64,000 nucleotides of DNA from positions 6,472,718-6,536,717 of the forward strand of contig OZ017768.1 of assembly GCA_963969345.1 (NCBI GenBank), given 5' to 3'. Shown in pieces: positions 19,920-31,800 of this stretch. Position 1 is the stretch's first letter; each line of letters begins with the position of its first letter. Below the pieces are notes generated by a model. That model saw nothing but the letters and a program-made list of their open reading frames with translations. It searched no databases and was not told the origin of the DNA. Source of the stretch: Turbatrix aceti. Taxonomy: Eukaryota > Nematoda > Chromadorea > Rhabditida > Panagrolaimidae. A program made the position numbers and the translations under genes.

Positions 19920-20269
19920 TGTGGGAAACACTACCTTGGCCTTCGGTAATGCTCCCAGTGACCTTGTACCCCGTGAGTCTCCGAGAGATAAGAGAGTGTT
20001 TATTCGAAGCCTCAAACTTGGGTAATTAAACCTATTGGTAAACCAATAGCGCGTTACGCGACAAATAAATAATCAACAAATAAATAAAGAATCATGGGGG
20101 CAAAATGGGAGACAAATATGAGGACACAACCAAAAAGTAGGACGACCAAGAGGCAAGCAGCGAAGTTTCCTAGACTTTCGCTCCGAGAGTCGAAAGCGTG
20201 CGCACAGCCGTAACCGATCTTTCGCGGCTGGAGAAACAGAACGCGCGCGTTCTCGCAACTTTTGCGACA
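19920..20269 (-). repeat. 5' LTR of the BEL/Pao element
   Basis: 350 bp, same as the left copy by reading. The minus-strand start TGTCGC abuts the CAAGG duplication at 20270-20274. Confidence 0.93.
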
Positions 20270-20441
20270 CAAGGGGCCTGAGTGTATTTTGGATCGGCTT
20301 TCGACTCTTGTCTTGTCCAAAAGCCATTTTGCTCTCTCGCTCGCTCGTTTGCCGTCCTTCGGAATTGCACGCCACCCTTGCCATGATGTCTCTATTTTGA
20401 ATTTGCTCTGGCAACTCTATTTGAATTTGTTGTTGACAACG

Positions 20442-20476
20442 ATGGCAATGGCAATGGCAATGGCGATGGCGATGCC
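20442..20476 (+). repeat. Hexamer array (GGCAAT/GGCGAT)
   Basis: About five and a half units with the first units GGCAAT and the later ones GGCGAT. Confidence 0.8.
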
Positions 20477-21756
20477 GTTGTTGCATCGTTTGCTGGGTTT
20501 TGATTTCGGCAAACATCCTCGCCTGGTGGCTTTTTTGTTTTCGCCCTGAGTCTGTCTACGACGGCGTCAACCGATACGCGCGGTTTTCTGTCGTCAGGCG
20601 TTGCAAAAGCAGAGAACGGAATTTGCAAGCAAATTGGTTGAGGCGAGAAGTGCCCCGGCTTTGAGGCACTTGGATTGAAGTACAGTAAACGATTGACAAT
20701 TTTAAAAATTCTCTCCAAACACAAAGGTCGGTCGCTGCAACGCAAAAAGGAAAGCGCTGCCCATGTATAATCAATTAGAGAGGTTTTCCGCCACAAAAAA
20801 TCTCGAACAACGCCAATACCGATAATGGATGTCGTAGTGCGTTGCACGGAGCACTGTGCAGAGAGTCTTCAACATAAACATGACAAACACGTGTTTTCAG
20901 GTCACAAAAACGGTACTATCTCTTCGATTGGGGCATGAAAGACCAAAGAGTCCGTCGACGGATGCAATCAGTCTTCCAAAGGCATCTGTGAATATGTTTC
21001 CTATGTTTTGCAAAAGTGTAAAAAAAAAGTTGTCCATGCAGAAAAAAAATCAATTGACGAAAGTCCAAATTGCCGTCCCCTTGAGAGGCTGCAGCATCAG
21101 CCGTGGCAAATCAATTTCTGCAGAGGCCAGAAATTAGGATTTTGCATGATTTGCTTCCATATTCCATATTTTTGTTGCTAGAGAAAAAAATGCAATTGGA
21201 GTGCTGCACTTTTGGCTGGCTGAGAGAGATAATGAGATAATTTCATTCCAAGCCATCCTGTGAGTCTGTGAGTCTCAATCAGCGTCCGCCGAAGTGGAAG
21301 AAACTCAGACGACGACGTTTATCGTAATTGCAACTGGTATTTTTTGATCTTCAAAGAAGAAAAAAAGTAGTATGTAACACCTTTTGCCCCTGTGAATAAA
21401 GAAAGAATTTGTCATGACAAAAGAGGAGAGCCCCCGTTATGGAAATTACGCCATCTGTAAAGAACACTTTTCCTGCCGGCAACAGCAACAGCAGCGGCAG
21501 TTGCAGTTGCATCACGCAAGCGACCAAACACCGAACACCGACCGCATCCATCGACGGCAACACACTCGCATATTCGTAAAGATGCCAAATTTGATTGATA
21601 CACATTGCATTTTCCGTGTGTCAGTAATCAACGATTCTGCTCGCTCTGGCCAAAGAGCAGTCTTTTTTTTTGCCTCCGCCGATGATTGGGCGTTTTTTTT
21701 TTAAATTTTTTGTTCTCTCAATTAACGGAGCATGTTCGCTAATTACGCACTCGTTT

Positions 21757-21786
21757 TCGTTCTCGTTCTCGTTCTCGTTCTCGTTC
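21757..21786 (+). repeat. Hexamer array (TCGTTC)
   Basis: Five units of TCGTTC. The reverse-complement unit forms a second array 2.2 kb downstream (23971-23998). Confidence 0.85.
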
Positions 21787-22047
21787 TTATCGCTCGTCCC
21801 CAGCAGCTGTCGCGGTCGGCGGTCGGCGCAAATGGCCAATTACAACTTATTTTTAGGACTTGGCTGGATTTCTTTCGCTGTATCTATAAAAAGTCTTATG
21901 CACGCACTGATTTTCGGTTCGGTTTTCAGACAAAAGTGCACAGTGCACGTTGTCTTGGATTTTCCTAATTCCTAATTGCTGGGCTTGGCAATCGATCTTT
22001 GCTCTCGCTCTCGTTCGCGCACGCAAACGAGAACCAAAAAAAAGGCT

Positions 22048-22055
22048 TATAAAAA
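22048..22055 (+). promoter_or_regulatory. TATA-like box
   Basis: TATAAAAA in a C/G-flanked setting, about 300 bp before the plus-strand ATG candidate at 22357. No experimental or comparative support; listed because it is the best TATA match in this stretch. Confidence 0.25.
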
Positions 22056-22356
22056 ATGCACTTCCACGGCAGACTCGAAGGCATTCCCCTCTTCGCGAGG
22101 AAAACACACAGCACAACCAGCGCGCGTCGTCGTCGCTCTCACGCCCGGGTGTTTTTTCTGCGAGCTGTTTTTTGGGCGAGGCAGGCGGGCGACCAACATA
22201 CATACATACGCCGCAAGTCGACGCAACCCGACTTGTGTGTTTGTTTTTTGGACAAAAAACGACTGCAGTGCAAGTCGGAGTCCTAAAAGTGCAGACAAGT
22301 GGCCTCCCTTGCGTTTGCTTTGAAAAAAATGCTGTTTGTCGTCTGCGACTGCGGCT

Positions 22357-22599
22357 ATGGCAGCAGACGTGAAATGCGAGGACAAAGACTACAGCGAGGA
22401 CCCCAGCGACGTGGAGGAAGCCGTACTATTTCCCTCGCTCTGTACAAATATTTTCGAAGGAAAGAAAGTGCACAAAGTCAAGGAGCAAAACGAAGCCATA
22501 AAAAACGTCTGTTTGTTCTGCTCGACAGTGAATGCGTCAAAAAAACACGGCTTCCCCTGTCTGGATCCTCTGGACACTATTTGCTTGTTTTTTTGTTAA
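22357..22599 (+). CDS. Candidate first exon or small ORF, unknown
   Basis: From ATG 22357 a frame of 80 codons begins MAADVKCEDKDYSEDPSDVEEA, an acidic start resembling initiator exons of nuclear proteins, and ends TAA at 22597-22599. The later part is less protein-like. A possible donor (aca|gtgaat near 22528) could end an exon. An out-of-frame ATG lies 28 bp upstream. No family is recognised. Confidence 0.22.
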   Translation: MAADVKCEDKDYSEDPSDVEEAVLFPSLCTNIFEGKKVHKVKEQNEAIKNVCLFCSTVNASKKHGFPCLDPLDTICLFFC

Positions 22600-25500
22600 T
22601 CAGAAAGACGAAATTGGGGCACAGAGGACAAATTCGTTCATTCATTCAGTCGGACAAGACAAACGCAGACGTGGCCCCTTGTTTTTGACTCATACACTCG
22701 CTGATGGGCCCAGGTACACGGCAGAACTGTATCATAGTTTTAAGCAAACCGGACAAGTGATTTGCGCGAGTCAGACTGATTTTCTTATGCATGACGACCC
22801 CTCCAGGCCTGATGCCAAATACTATACATACATATCTCTGCATGCATCGCTCCGGCGGCCGGCCTGGGGGGCACTCATATCTGATTCGTTGGTCCATTGA
22901 AAAAGCTCTTCCGGACAACAATGCAACGAAGAATTCGCGCATGCATGACCAAGTTCATCGCCGGTGGTGGTGAGGAGGTAGCCGTCATGCACGTAATTCA
23001 ATTTGTCGGAGTGCGGACGTGGTGCGTGTGAATCAATGTCTGTTTCATACGCCGATAGATCACGGCAATTAACGTCGGCTTTCTCCGCTTTTTTTTTGAA
23101 GTGCGATCGATAACTGCGTGCAGCGCAGCCAGGGAAAGTATATGTATGTAAGTGATCACTCTCGGCCAGTGCACGTGATAAAACCGTCCGTTATTGACAC
23201 TGACTTGTCTTTCCTTCGTTTCGTTCAGTGGGTTTACCAACCGGTAAGTGCTGCTCTGCTGTGAACTCCGAAGTTTTCCACCCTTTGTCCCCGTAATTGA
23301 GTTCAGAATTGCCCGAAAGAGTAACAAAAACTTTTTTTTCTTAAAAGTCGAACAGGGTGGCAGGATTTGCTAGAAGTTCCCTGCCTGGCAGGATGCATGA
23401 AGGGGGCTTGTGGCCTGCCCTGCCCTGGCATTGGACATGCGCGAGCAGTTCAGTCCACACAGGCACGGGCAGGAAGATGCCTGAAATTGGACCTGTCATT
23501 CGGAAGCCCAAACAACAGCGCCAGCATGAACGACAGGCATAACGTATTATCTTGTCAAGAGCGGCGTCGTGGCAACCAACCAACGGCTTTGTCCTCTTCT
23601 GCGACATGCTTTTGCCAAATCACCCCCAAAATGCCGTTTATTGACTCGTGAACGAACGAACGAACAAACAAAATTTCAAGTTTCAAAAGTTTGGAGCCCC
23701 AAAGCACCACTTTCTTGGCCGGAATATACATTTCTTGCCCTGATATGCGGACAACTGACTGACTGACTTCTCGTAGGCAGATGATGATGATGATGGCGGA
23801 CGGAGGGGGACCGCACAATCGAATTATCAGGCAGTTAACGCCAAGATTTGAATGCTATTAACTCGGAGCCTGTCATCGAGTTTTGTGTGAGCCCGAAAGT
23901 CGCCTCTCAGTCTTCGACAGACACGTCAATTCTCATTCAAAATTCAGAAAGCACAGAGCCGTTGTGCATAAACGAGAACGAGAACAAGAACGAGAGCGTT
24001 TCGTTTAGTTTCGTTTCGCTGCAACGGCCGCGGCCACCGCGGTGCCCAACCAAGTCCCCCTCTGTCGACTCGTGAACGACGCACGCTCTGCGACACACAC
24101 GGACGCACACTGACCACCGACACACGCATTTTGTATTGATTCGCCCTATGTTTGTTTCCTGCCTCCCGCACGTCCGGTCGGATACACGGACGCACTCGAC
24201 AACTGGGGTGCGGGTGTCGGTCCGAATGTCCAGGCGAGCGTCGGACAACAGCGTGCGGGCGTCGGTCGGTCGTTTGCGTGAAATCAAATGCTCGCTGAGG
24301 GGTACTCGACTGGATGGGACCGGTGTGGTCGCGCTCGCTCCGAATGGTCTCTCTCCTTCTCTCTCACGGGTAATTGCCGTGCTCGTAATTACCAGTCATC
24401 AGGATTTTTTTTCATTTTTCACTCCACGCTCCGACAGAGTAATTCTCTCTGAATCATTGTCCTTTATTCGGATTATCCACCGAATTGCCTACCAAAGACC
24501 ATGAGTGCAAACTATTTTTTTTGTACTAACTTTTGCAACAAACACACTCGAAAAAAGAATAAGAATGAGAATGAGGCCGGCGTCGTTGCTTATTTGTCTG
24601 TTGTCCATATTTTTGGATGGACGTCGGTCCAAAAGAGGAGGCAAAAGAGTATCCGATAATGGATTGCTCCTACCGCCGACCTGTTTACTGCAGGTAACGT
24701 TGCGTCATGCGCTGTAAAAAGTCACCATTACGGCGTCAAATTACGTTCCTTAATTGCGCAATAGGACGTGTCGAGTGAGTGGTATTCTCACACAGGAGGT
24801 TGTTTTGATGAAAAATGCGTTTCAAGTGGTTGACAAGTGCGAAGACAAAACGCGCTGCGTTGTCTCCGACTTCGACAAACCGCCGGGGCTCTATGAAATG
24901 TGATCTGTGAGGTGCAAGCCAGCGAACGAGCGAGCGACCAACTTTGCGGGTCATGTAATTAACGGTTCGGCACGTCGCTTTGCTTTTCGCAGCTTTGATC
25001 GTGGGCGACGATGAAAACTTCTGTGTTGGCGGATCCCTGAAAAATATGCAAGCGACCTTTTCACATGTGGCAGAGTCGAGTTCTCCGGATGATGCATGTG
25101 TCCTTTGTCGACACCGTAAAACAATAAACCGCATGAATGGACAGTAAAAAAACATTTTTCTGTACGTACAGCAGCCGGAAATGGAGTGAGTCTCTACGGA
25201 TTACCCGGTGTGCATGCTTGCCGAAGAATTGATCGATCGTCCCACCACCATCATCCTTACTTGCACCTGCTGTTGGCTGTTGGCTGTTGCTGCTGCTGCT
25301 GTTGTTGTTGCCACGCTCTGTTTGCGTTCCGGTCTCTGAGAAAGCCTTCTGCAAAAAAGGCGACAATCCAGGTGGTCATCGGTCGCGACCGGTCGAGAGG
25401 GTCTCCGTTGTCGTAAAAATCGGCACACTCACTTGAAAACTGACCACACAAACCAACGAACGAACGAACGAACAAACGACTCTGCTTGGGTAATGAATGA

Positions 25501-27127
25501 ATGAATGGCGTGCTCTGTCACACAGACAGACAAAGAGCCATCGACAAAAACATACATCATCCATTTTCTCTCTATCCTTTGCTCCTCGATCCAAATCGGA
25601 GCGAGCGTGTCAAATGGCAGGCCAGGCGAGTGCGCAGCATGTCGTCACTTGTCTTCTCGGGCCACCGACGCCGCCAACGTTGTCGCGCGATGATCGCTGA
25701 TCCCTTAGTGCCCTTGCTTGTCCCCCTCTCCCCTCTCCGGCGATTGTTTCGCACCTCGACAAATAAATACAAGGGGGGGATTGGATTGAGTGAGCGGACG
25801 AGATTTGATTTACAACGAGAGTCGTCGCAGCTATTTTCTCCTTTTCTCGGCCCCCGCAGACAGGGATCGGATTTGGCATGTCAAGAGCCAACCCTACAGA
25901 ACGACCGAGGAAATTAAATGCAAATCATTCGTCCAAACAAACAAACAAACGCATCACCGAATCCGTTTGACGCCCGCACAAAGGCATCCCTGCAAACACC
26001 TGGATAAGCACCCTTACCGAGGATTACGGTAAATCTCACCACCAACGATGGAGGATGATTTTTTACGTCAAAAAATCATCGACGTCAGGGATGTTTGCTT
26101 AAATTTGGTCAAAATTATTGTTTACGACCAACAAACTGTCAGTCGACAGTATATTTATACCCGTCGAGTCAAAGTGTGTTGTTTTGGCTGACGGGGATAA
26201 ACGGATAACAAAAAAATGCAATGATGACGGCCATTGATTTTTATGACGCCAAGGGTCGTAAAACCGAGAACACAACACACAGCACACAGGTCGGTTTGCG
26301 TCATGCTTTGACTCAATGTGATTTGGTTTCGTTTAAAAAAGTCATTTGTTTTTATTATTACGATGCACGGAAGTTGATTGCGGCTTGGGAGGTAATCTTT
26401 GATCCTCACATGCATAAGTGCTTACTTATTTTTAAATAAAAAAAAGTGTAACAAATGCAATGTTGCTTGTTTTCGATTTCGAACTGATTTTGAGATCCAG
26501 CTTCACAGACAGGAGGAAGTGATTTTTTTCCGACCAGATCGAAGACAAGACGAGAATCAAAGACAAGACGTTTTCCCAGGCAGCAGGTGGCCCGAGGGGC
26601 CTTTGAAATCAAATCCAACGCCTTGAGTTAGTCGTTCAGTGACACAACATCGACGAAAGCTGTTTCTTTTACGAGTTGGCGATTGTATCGTTTTGTTTTG
26701 TTTTGCGATACATACTTCAAGTGCATCGTAGCCCATACCGAATGGGGCCGCCAATATGTATTTATGTACAGGGGACATATCCCTTCGAGCACCGATAAAA
26801 AATTTTTCAACTCGATAATCTCTCTGTTTTGAACCCGACAAATCTGGGTTGATCAGTTTCGTCTCTGCAAAAGCAAAACAGTCGTCAGTCTTCGATGCTG
26901 GCTTGTAAGACACGGGTGAGGGGCGATCAATTGATATACATAGTAAGTTGCTTTTTACCCCCCAGTTCTGCTAACACAAGTGGAGTGTGTTTGCGCGACG
27001 AAAGCTTCGAAGCCATGTCTGCGCAAACTAGAGAAAGCTTGTCGTTGTGTAGTTCGATGATGCAAACAACAACCCAGACGTCGTCGTCGTTGTCAAATGA
27101 ACAAGGAAAGAGACACCGCTTTTGCAG

Positions 27128-27841
27128 AGCTCGCACAAAAGTAGTAAGTTAACGAGTACGCAAGCTGCAAGACAAGGTGGTCGTACTACGTACAACAACG
27201 TCGATGGAGGCTTGTTTGTACACGCCGCTGAACGGTTGACCGCGAACCTGATCGGGCAGGTGTTAAGGATTGAGTCAACACCGGTCACCGTCGACGAACT
27301 CTCGAATGTCCCTCTGTGCTGTCGAACTGCTAATCTCCTGCAGGGGACCCGTCTGGGCCTTCAACCCAAGTTTCAAGTTTTTTTTTCTCCGGGACAATCC
27401 CCAATTTGGTGCGAGCAAACTTTATCACGCATCCATCCGGGCGTGATACGTACGATACGACCACCCCGGGTGTTTGCCCTTCCTGTCAACACAGAGTGTA
27501 CACTTTTTACACATCGGCGCCGGCGCGAATCAAAGAACCATGCTAAAAGTCGTCAATCATGCGCGTACGCAAGCAATCCTCTTTCAGCCAATATTTGTCG
27601 TGATATTTTTTGTTCATCGACGACGCTGACAAGCGCAGACCTCAAAGACCGGCTGAATCGAGGCTTCTTGCCCATGCGGCTCGCCAAGTTGTGCAAAGAA
27701 AGCAAAAACAAATGCAGCAAGCAGCACAACAGTCTGCAACTTGGCCAAAACTTTGTCAGGGACTTGAACAAAAAAAAAGACGTCTCAGATCGGTTCAAAT
27801 CCCCCCAGCAAGCCCCCTGCTTCGGCCCTGTTTGTCTCTGA
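27128..27841 (+). CDS. Long open frame after a consensus splice acceptor, unknown
   Basis: A strong acceptor (ccgcttttgcag) ends at 27127 and is followed by 237 open codons to a TGA. The frame lacks an early ATG, so it could only be an internal or terminal exon. No domain is recognised and composition is unremarkable. A good donor (gtaagtt at 27141) lies 13 bp after the acceptor, so the true exon could be tiny or absent. Confidence 0.2.
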   Translation, partial: SSHKSSKLTSTQAARQGGRTTYNNVDGGLFVHAAERLTANLIGQVLRIESTPVTVDELSNVPLCCRTANLLQGTRLGLQPKFQVFFSPGQSPIWCEQTLSRIHPGVIRTIRPPRVFALPVNTECTLFTHRRRRESKNHAKSRQSCAYASNPLSANICRDIFCSSTTLTSADLKDRLNRGFLPMRLAKLCKESKNKCSKQHNSLQLGQNFVRDLNKKKDVSDRFKSPQQAPCFGPVCL

Positions 27842-28380
27842 TCGTTTTCTCGAAAACACACAATTTTTGAACGTGATCTATGACCGCTACCTGCAAGTCA
27901 AGAGCTGTTTTGACGGCTGCGCAGACGTACCAAGTAGGGTTCTTGTTTGTCAGTGGTGCTCATCAGCAAGAAGCCCGACGACGACACTTCTCGCCCCCGT
28001 GGATGTTTGCTTTTGAGTTTTGCAAAAATTGTCGCTTAATTGGTCATCGTGTCTGTCTGCGGAAAGCAAAATAGTCTGCTGATGAAACCCAGGTGTCGGT
28101 GAAGCCTGGAGGAGGAAAGCTGTCGAAAAATGCTCATCCCCGGACTCACTTTTTCTCGATCTCAGGGCCGCAGCCGTGTCCAATCATCCTCTCGTATTTA
28201 CCAAGAGATCAGAACAGAACGGAGCTCCCCTCTGTGGTGCAATCAATCGACCATCTGGCTTTTGACCTCTTCTTGCATTGGTCAAGATGCGTAGATGCGT
28301 CGCGAAGCAAAGGAAGTATCATCGCCACGCACACACTTGATCGTCACCGACCCCGTCCCCGTCCTTTTTCGCGTCCGTGG

Positions 28381-28805
28381 CAAGGCATAAAATCCGGCCG
28401 GCCGGCCGCAAAAGCCGGCACGGCCGGCCGGCCGCGGCCGGCTGCGGGCCGGCTTTTCGATTCAAGGCCGGCCGAAAAAGCCGGGAAAAGCCGGAAAAAT
28501 ATTAGAAAGTTGATTTTTTTCGAAAAAAGTATGATTTTCTGACGTTTTTGTGCTTCATTCGTCTTTTTTTTACTTTTTACCACAGGGGAATTTATTATTA
28601 TGCATTTTTCCATAATATTAGGTTGTTTCCAAAAAAAATTTTTTTCTAAATTTGGTCAAATTTTGCGAAAATAACCCTAAAATAAAGCACGAAAATTTTT
28701 TTCAAAAAAAAGGCCGCGGCCGCGGCCGGCCCGGCTTCGGCCTGAAAATTTAGGCCGGCCGCAAGCCGGCCGGCGGCCTGATTTTTAGGCCGGTTTTATG
28801 CCTTG
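28381..28805. mobile_element. GGCCGG-rich hAT-like MITE, copy 1 (425 bp)
   Basis: Begins CAAGGCATAAAA and ends TTTTATGCCTTG (perfect inverted termini). It is bracketed by a perfect 8-bp target duplication GTCCGTGG (28373-28380 and 28806-28813). Both ends carry dense GGCCGGCC-type palindromic blocks; the middle is A/T-rich and non-coding. An 8-bp duplication and short terminal repeats fit hAT. A second copy lies at 38303 with a different target duplication. Confidence 0.88.
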
Positions 28806-28813
28806 GTCCGTGG

Positions 28814-31800
28814 CAAGCTGGCGTATGTATGTTGTTTTTGCTGTACAATCCGTGTGCAAACACATCTGGAATCCATCCGAGATAAATTTTTCGCAGTAAA
28901 CACCGGAGAGTGAAATGCAATCTCTCCCTGCTCCGCAACATTCATCGTGCAAAAACGAAAGAATAAAGTGTGCCGGACTCGGCAAGCAAAAGGTTGTAAT
29001 CCAATTATCCGTAATTTGCACTCATTCAAAAAACAAAGAAACGACCTTTGCTCACGCTCGTCGACTCGTCGACTGCGCAGTGGTGCCGTGGCTAATGATC
29101 GAGAGTGGCGTGCAATTGTTTTCCCGAGATTGTATGTATTTAGGAGTCCCGTCGTTTTGTCCCCGCTGTGGTTGTTTTTTTTTCCGCTCTCGAACAAAGG
29201 TCGGCGGCGTCTCGAAAGCGCGCAGGTAGTAAGAGTAAGAGGCTCTTGCTTCGCAGCTGGGCTGCCGCACCCTGCTGGAGGTGATCATTGGCGGCTTCCA
29301 ACTTTGCCGCGAAGAGCAGCAAAAGACAACCAAACATCCAATACAGCTGATCACAGGGCCACCAACGATGCCGTGCTGGCCGGCCAACGAAAAACAACAA
29401 TCATTCATCCATCCTGAAGGCCAGCTCAATTTTCGAGTCCTAATATGGTGGTTTAACGAGCAGTTGTGGTGTCGGCTTCAATCCGGGTGCCAACAGGATG
29501 CTTTTTCGCTTGGTCACCCTTTTCGTCTCACAGGGGCTGCTAAGTAAGCTCCCGTGTAAACACTTGTTCGTTTACAGTAGCTAATGAGGCAGACAAGCAA
29601 GCTCTCCTTTGCAACAATCTCGGAGGATTATTGCACTTTTCCGGGGGCCTTCTGCAACCTTAGAGAGCCGCAGAGTCGATAATTCTGCTTGTTAGACGAG
29701 GAGGAAGTGTGGCGAACAATGAGGCTGCTGCTGCTGCTGCTTGCACCTCTGTGGCCACGTTGACACCATAGATTTTCGCAAGGCATGAAAAGAAATCGAT
29801 GCAATAGTGCATTGTGCCCCGAAAGACCAAAAATGCCACCAAAAGTGTCTTGAAAGTCGATCAGAAAATTTAAAAAAAAAAGTTGGGGTATACAGTTGTG
29901 ATAAAAAAAGTTTTGTGTGCTTTTTATTTTTTATGAGGTGTCCAATTTTTCAAGGTGATTTAAAATCAAATTCATTCACGATTTTTTTCGCCAGATAACA
30001 AGCTTCAAAATCATTATGCTGATTGGATTATTCTGAATTCCATTAGTCAAATTTGTCGACGCAAACATGATCCGAGAGACCTGCTGAATAAATCATTGCC
30101 AACGACACCAAATTTAAAGAAAATTCAATGACCATGTCCATTATACATACATGCATAGTATCGTACAGTAACACAACTCGAATAATAATTGCAAGTTGTT
30201 GGGTGCCGACGGCTACGATTGCCGCGGCAACGGTCCTATCAACACCCCCGCCGATGCCGGTGAACCAACCCTGCAAAGGCTTTCAGGCAATTGCTTTGAG
30301 CCCCGCGAGGCCATCATCATCATCATCTGCACCCCAGATGAATAATTAACCGTCCGCGCGGTCGATTCGGGCATCCCGCATTCTTTTGGACAGGACAGAC
30401 ACCGCGGTGCGTCGGACGATGCGCGCCATTCTTTGATGTCTTCATGAATGGCGCGAAATCTAATTTTGCAAATTCCTCTCATCAGAAATGCGTGTTTCGG
30501 TCTGGAAGAAGCTCATTTGTGGCGTGTAGACTCAAAACTTTGACCAGCCGCCGCAGCCCCACAGTCGCCGTCGGCGCCGCGATATGACAAATGGCCTCCG
30601 TCCAGAACCCTTCGAGTGTCCCGAGAATAAGTAGCAAGAGTGCATGCTTAATAATTTTCGAGCCATTGTTGCCCCAAAATAGCCTGCTCTGAGCAGACGG
30701 GTGTCATTGGCACGGTCGGGGGGGGGGAAAGTAATGATCGATGCAGAGCTCACCAGTCGCGCTGTCGCTAACATAAGCCCGGTGGTGCCGCAAAAGCCAG
30801 CTCTGTAAAGATGACCAAAACACATATCGGTGATGATGAGAAAAACTAAATTCAAATTCAAATTCAAATTCAAATTCGAAGCAAGCAGGTCACGCGTCAT
30901 CGAATTAAATACCTACAACCGGCGCCGTTAATTTTGTAGACTCCTCTCCAGTTTTTTTTCTGATATCAATTCGATACTTGTCTGCTCGTAATTCGATCAT
31001 CACACGTTGCATGTTGTTTCAATGTTTCTCTGCGTTGAAATCGAATGCCATTTGTCAATTGTCAATCCAATCCTGGCTAACGAGATGCAAACAAGCAAAC
31101 CCCATGAAACCTGCCACCCTCCTGTTTGTTGCCGAAAGCCCCAGCGTGTTTTTCTTGTCCTCAACCCCGAACATGTTTGCAAAGATAAGATCCTCGCATT
31201 AAAATATATTTAACCAAATCGAGCGACAGTTTGGCGCCAGGCAGCACAGTCCAGCCGACCCCTCACGTCCGTCGGAGTCGAGTCCGACATGCGCGAGACG
31301 AGACGTCAGAGACGAGGTCCACTCTCTGCCGTCAACTTCGCCACCGCCACCGCCACCACCACCGTCGCCGTATAATTCAATTGACGAAAAACTCGCCTCT
31401 CAAACAAGTCACCTCATTGCCTGCCTGACTTGTTTGATCAATCGGTGGTCGTGTGCGTGAATTAATTTGCAAATTTGTACGGCAGGTGTTAATTTCGCAT
31501 GCACCGTTAGGTAAACAGGGTGATTTTACTATTCTCTCAAACAACAATTCCACGGACTAAATCGGGCGACGGTCACCGGCTAAAAAAATCCAAAAAAGAA
31601 AGTCGAGGTTGTTTGCTGCGCTCCGCTCCAACGGCCTTGCGTGATGCATATATTTTCTGCCGCCTGCCATCAAAAAAAAGAGAGAAACGTGATGGTGATG
31701 GCGATGATGAATGACGCTTACAAAATCGGATGGTGCTTGAATCAGTGTAACAACACGGATCAGCACAGCCTCCGCACAAGAGGGGGGTCGAGGTTGAAGA

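Larger units (their letters stand above)
13446..20269 (-). mobile_element. Complete BEL/Pao LTR retrotransposon
   Basis: A 6824-bp element on the minus strand. Its 350-bp LTRs (13446-13795 and 19920-20269) appear identical by direct reading and have TG..CA ends. The element is bounded by a 5-bp target-site duplication, CAAGG at 13441-13445 and 20270-20274. A primer-binding site follows the 5' LTR and one long polyprotein frame spans 14182-19398. BEL/Pao elements replicate through a cytoplasmic particle and integrate as DNA (family knowledge). Equal LTRs, a perfect target duplication and an unbroken frame all point to a recent insertion. I could not find an obvious polypurine tract before the 3' LTR. 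Confidence 0.95.
20275..28372. other. Long non-coding stretch with simple repeats
   Basis: About 8 kb with no confident gene. It contains hexamer arrays (GGCAAT/GGCGAT at 20442-20476, TCGTTC at 21757-21786, GAACGA at 23971-23998), tetramer GAAC/GAAT runs (23650-23670, 25456-25480), CAA/CTG runs near 25280-25310 and many poly-A/T tracts. Two weak coding candidates on the plus strand (22357 and 27128) are listed separately. The sequence could be intergenic or part of a long intron. Confidence 0.4.

Noticed and set aside
13446..20269. A retroviral-type env frame in the BEL/Pao element
   Set aside because: The 386 bp between polyprotein and 3' LTR contain no long frame, and no second frame overlaps the polyprotein end.
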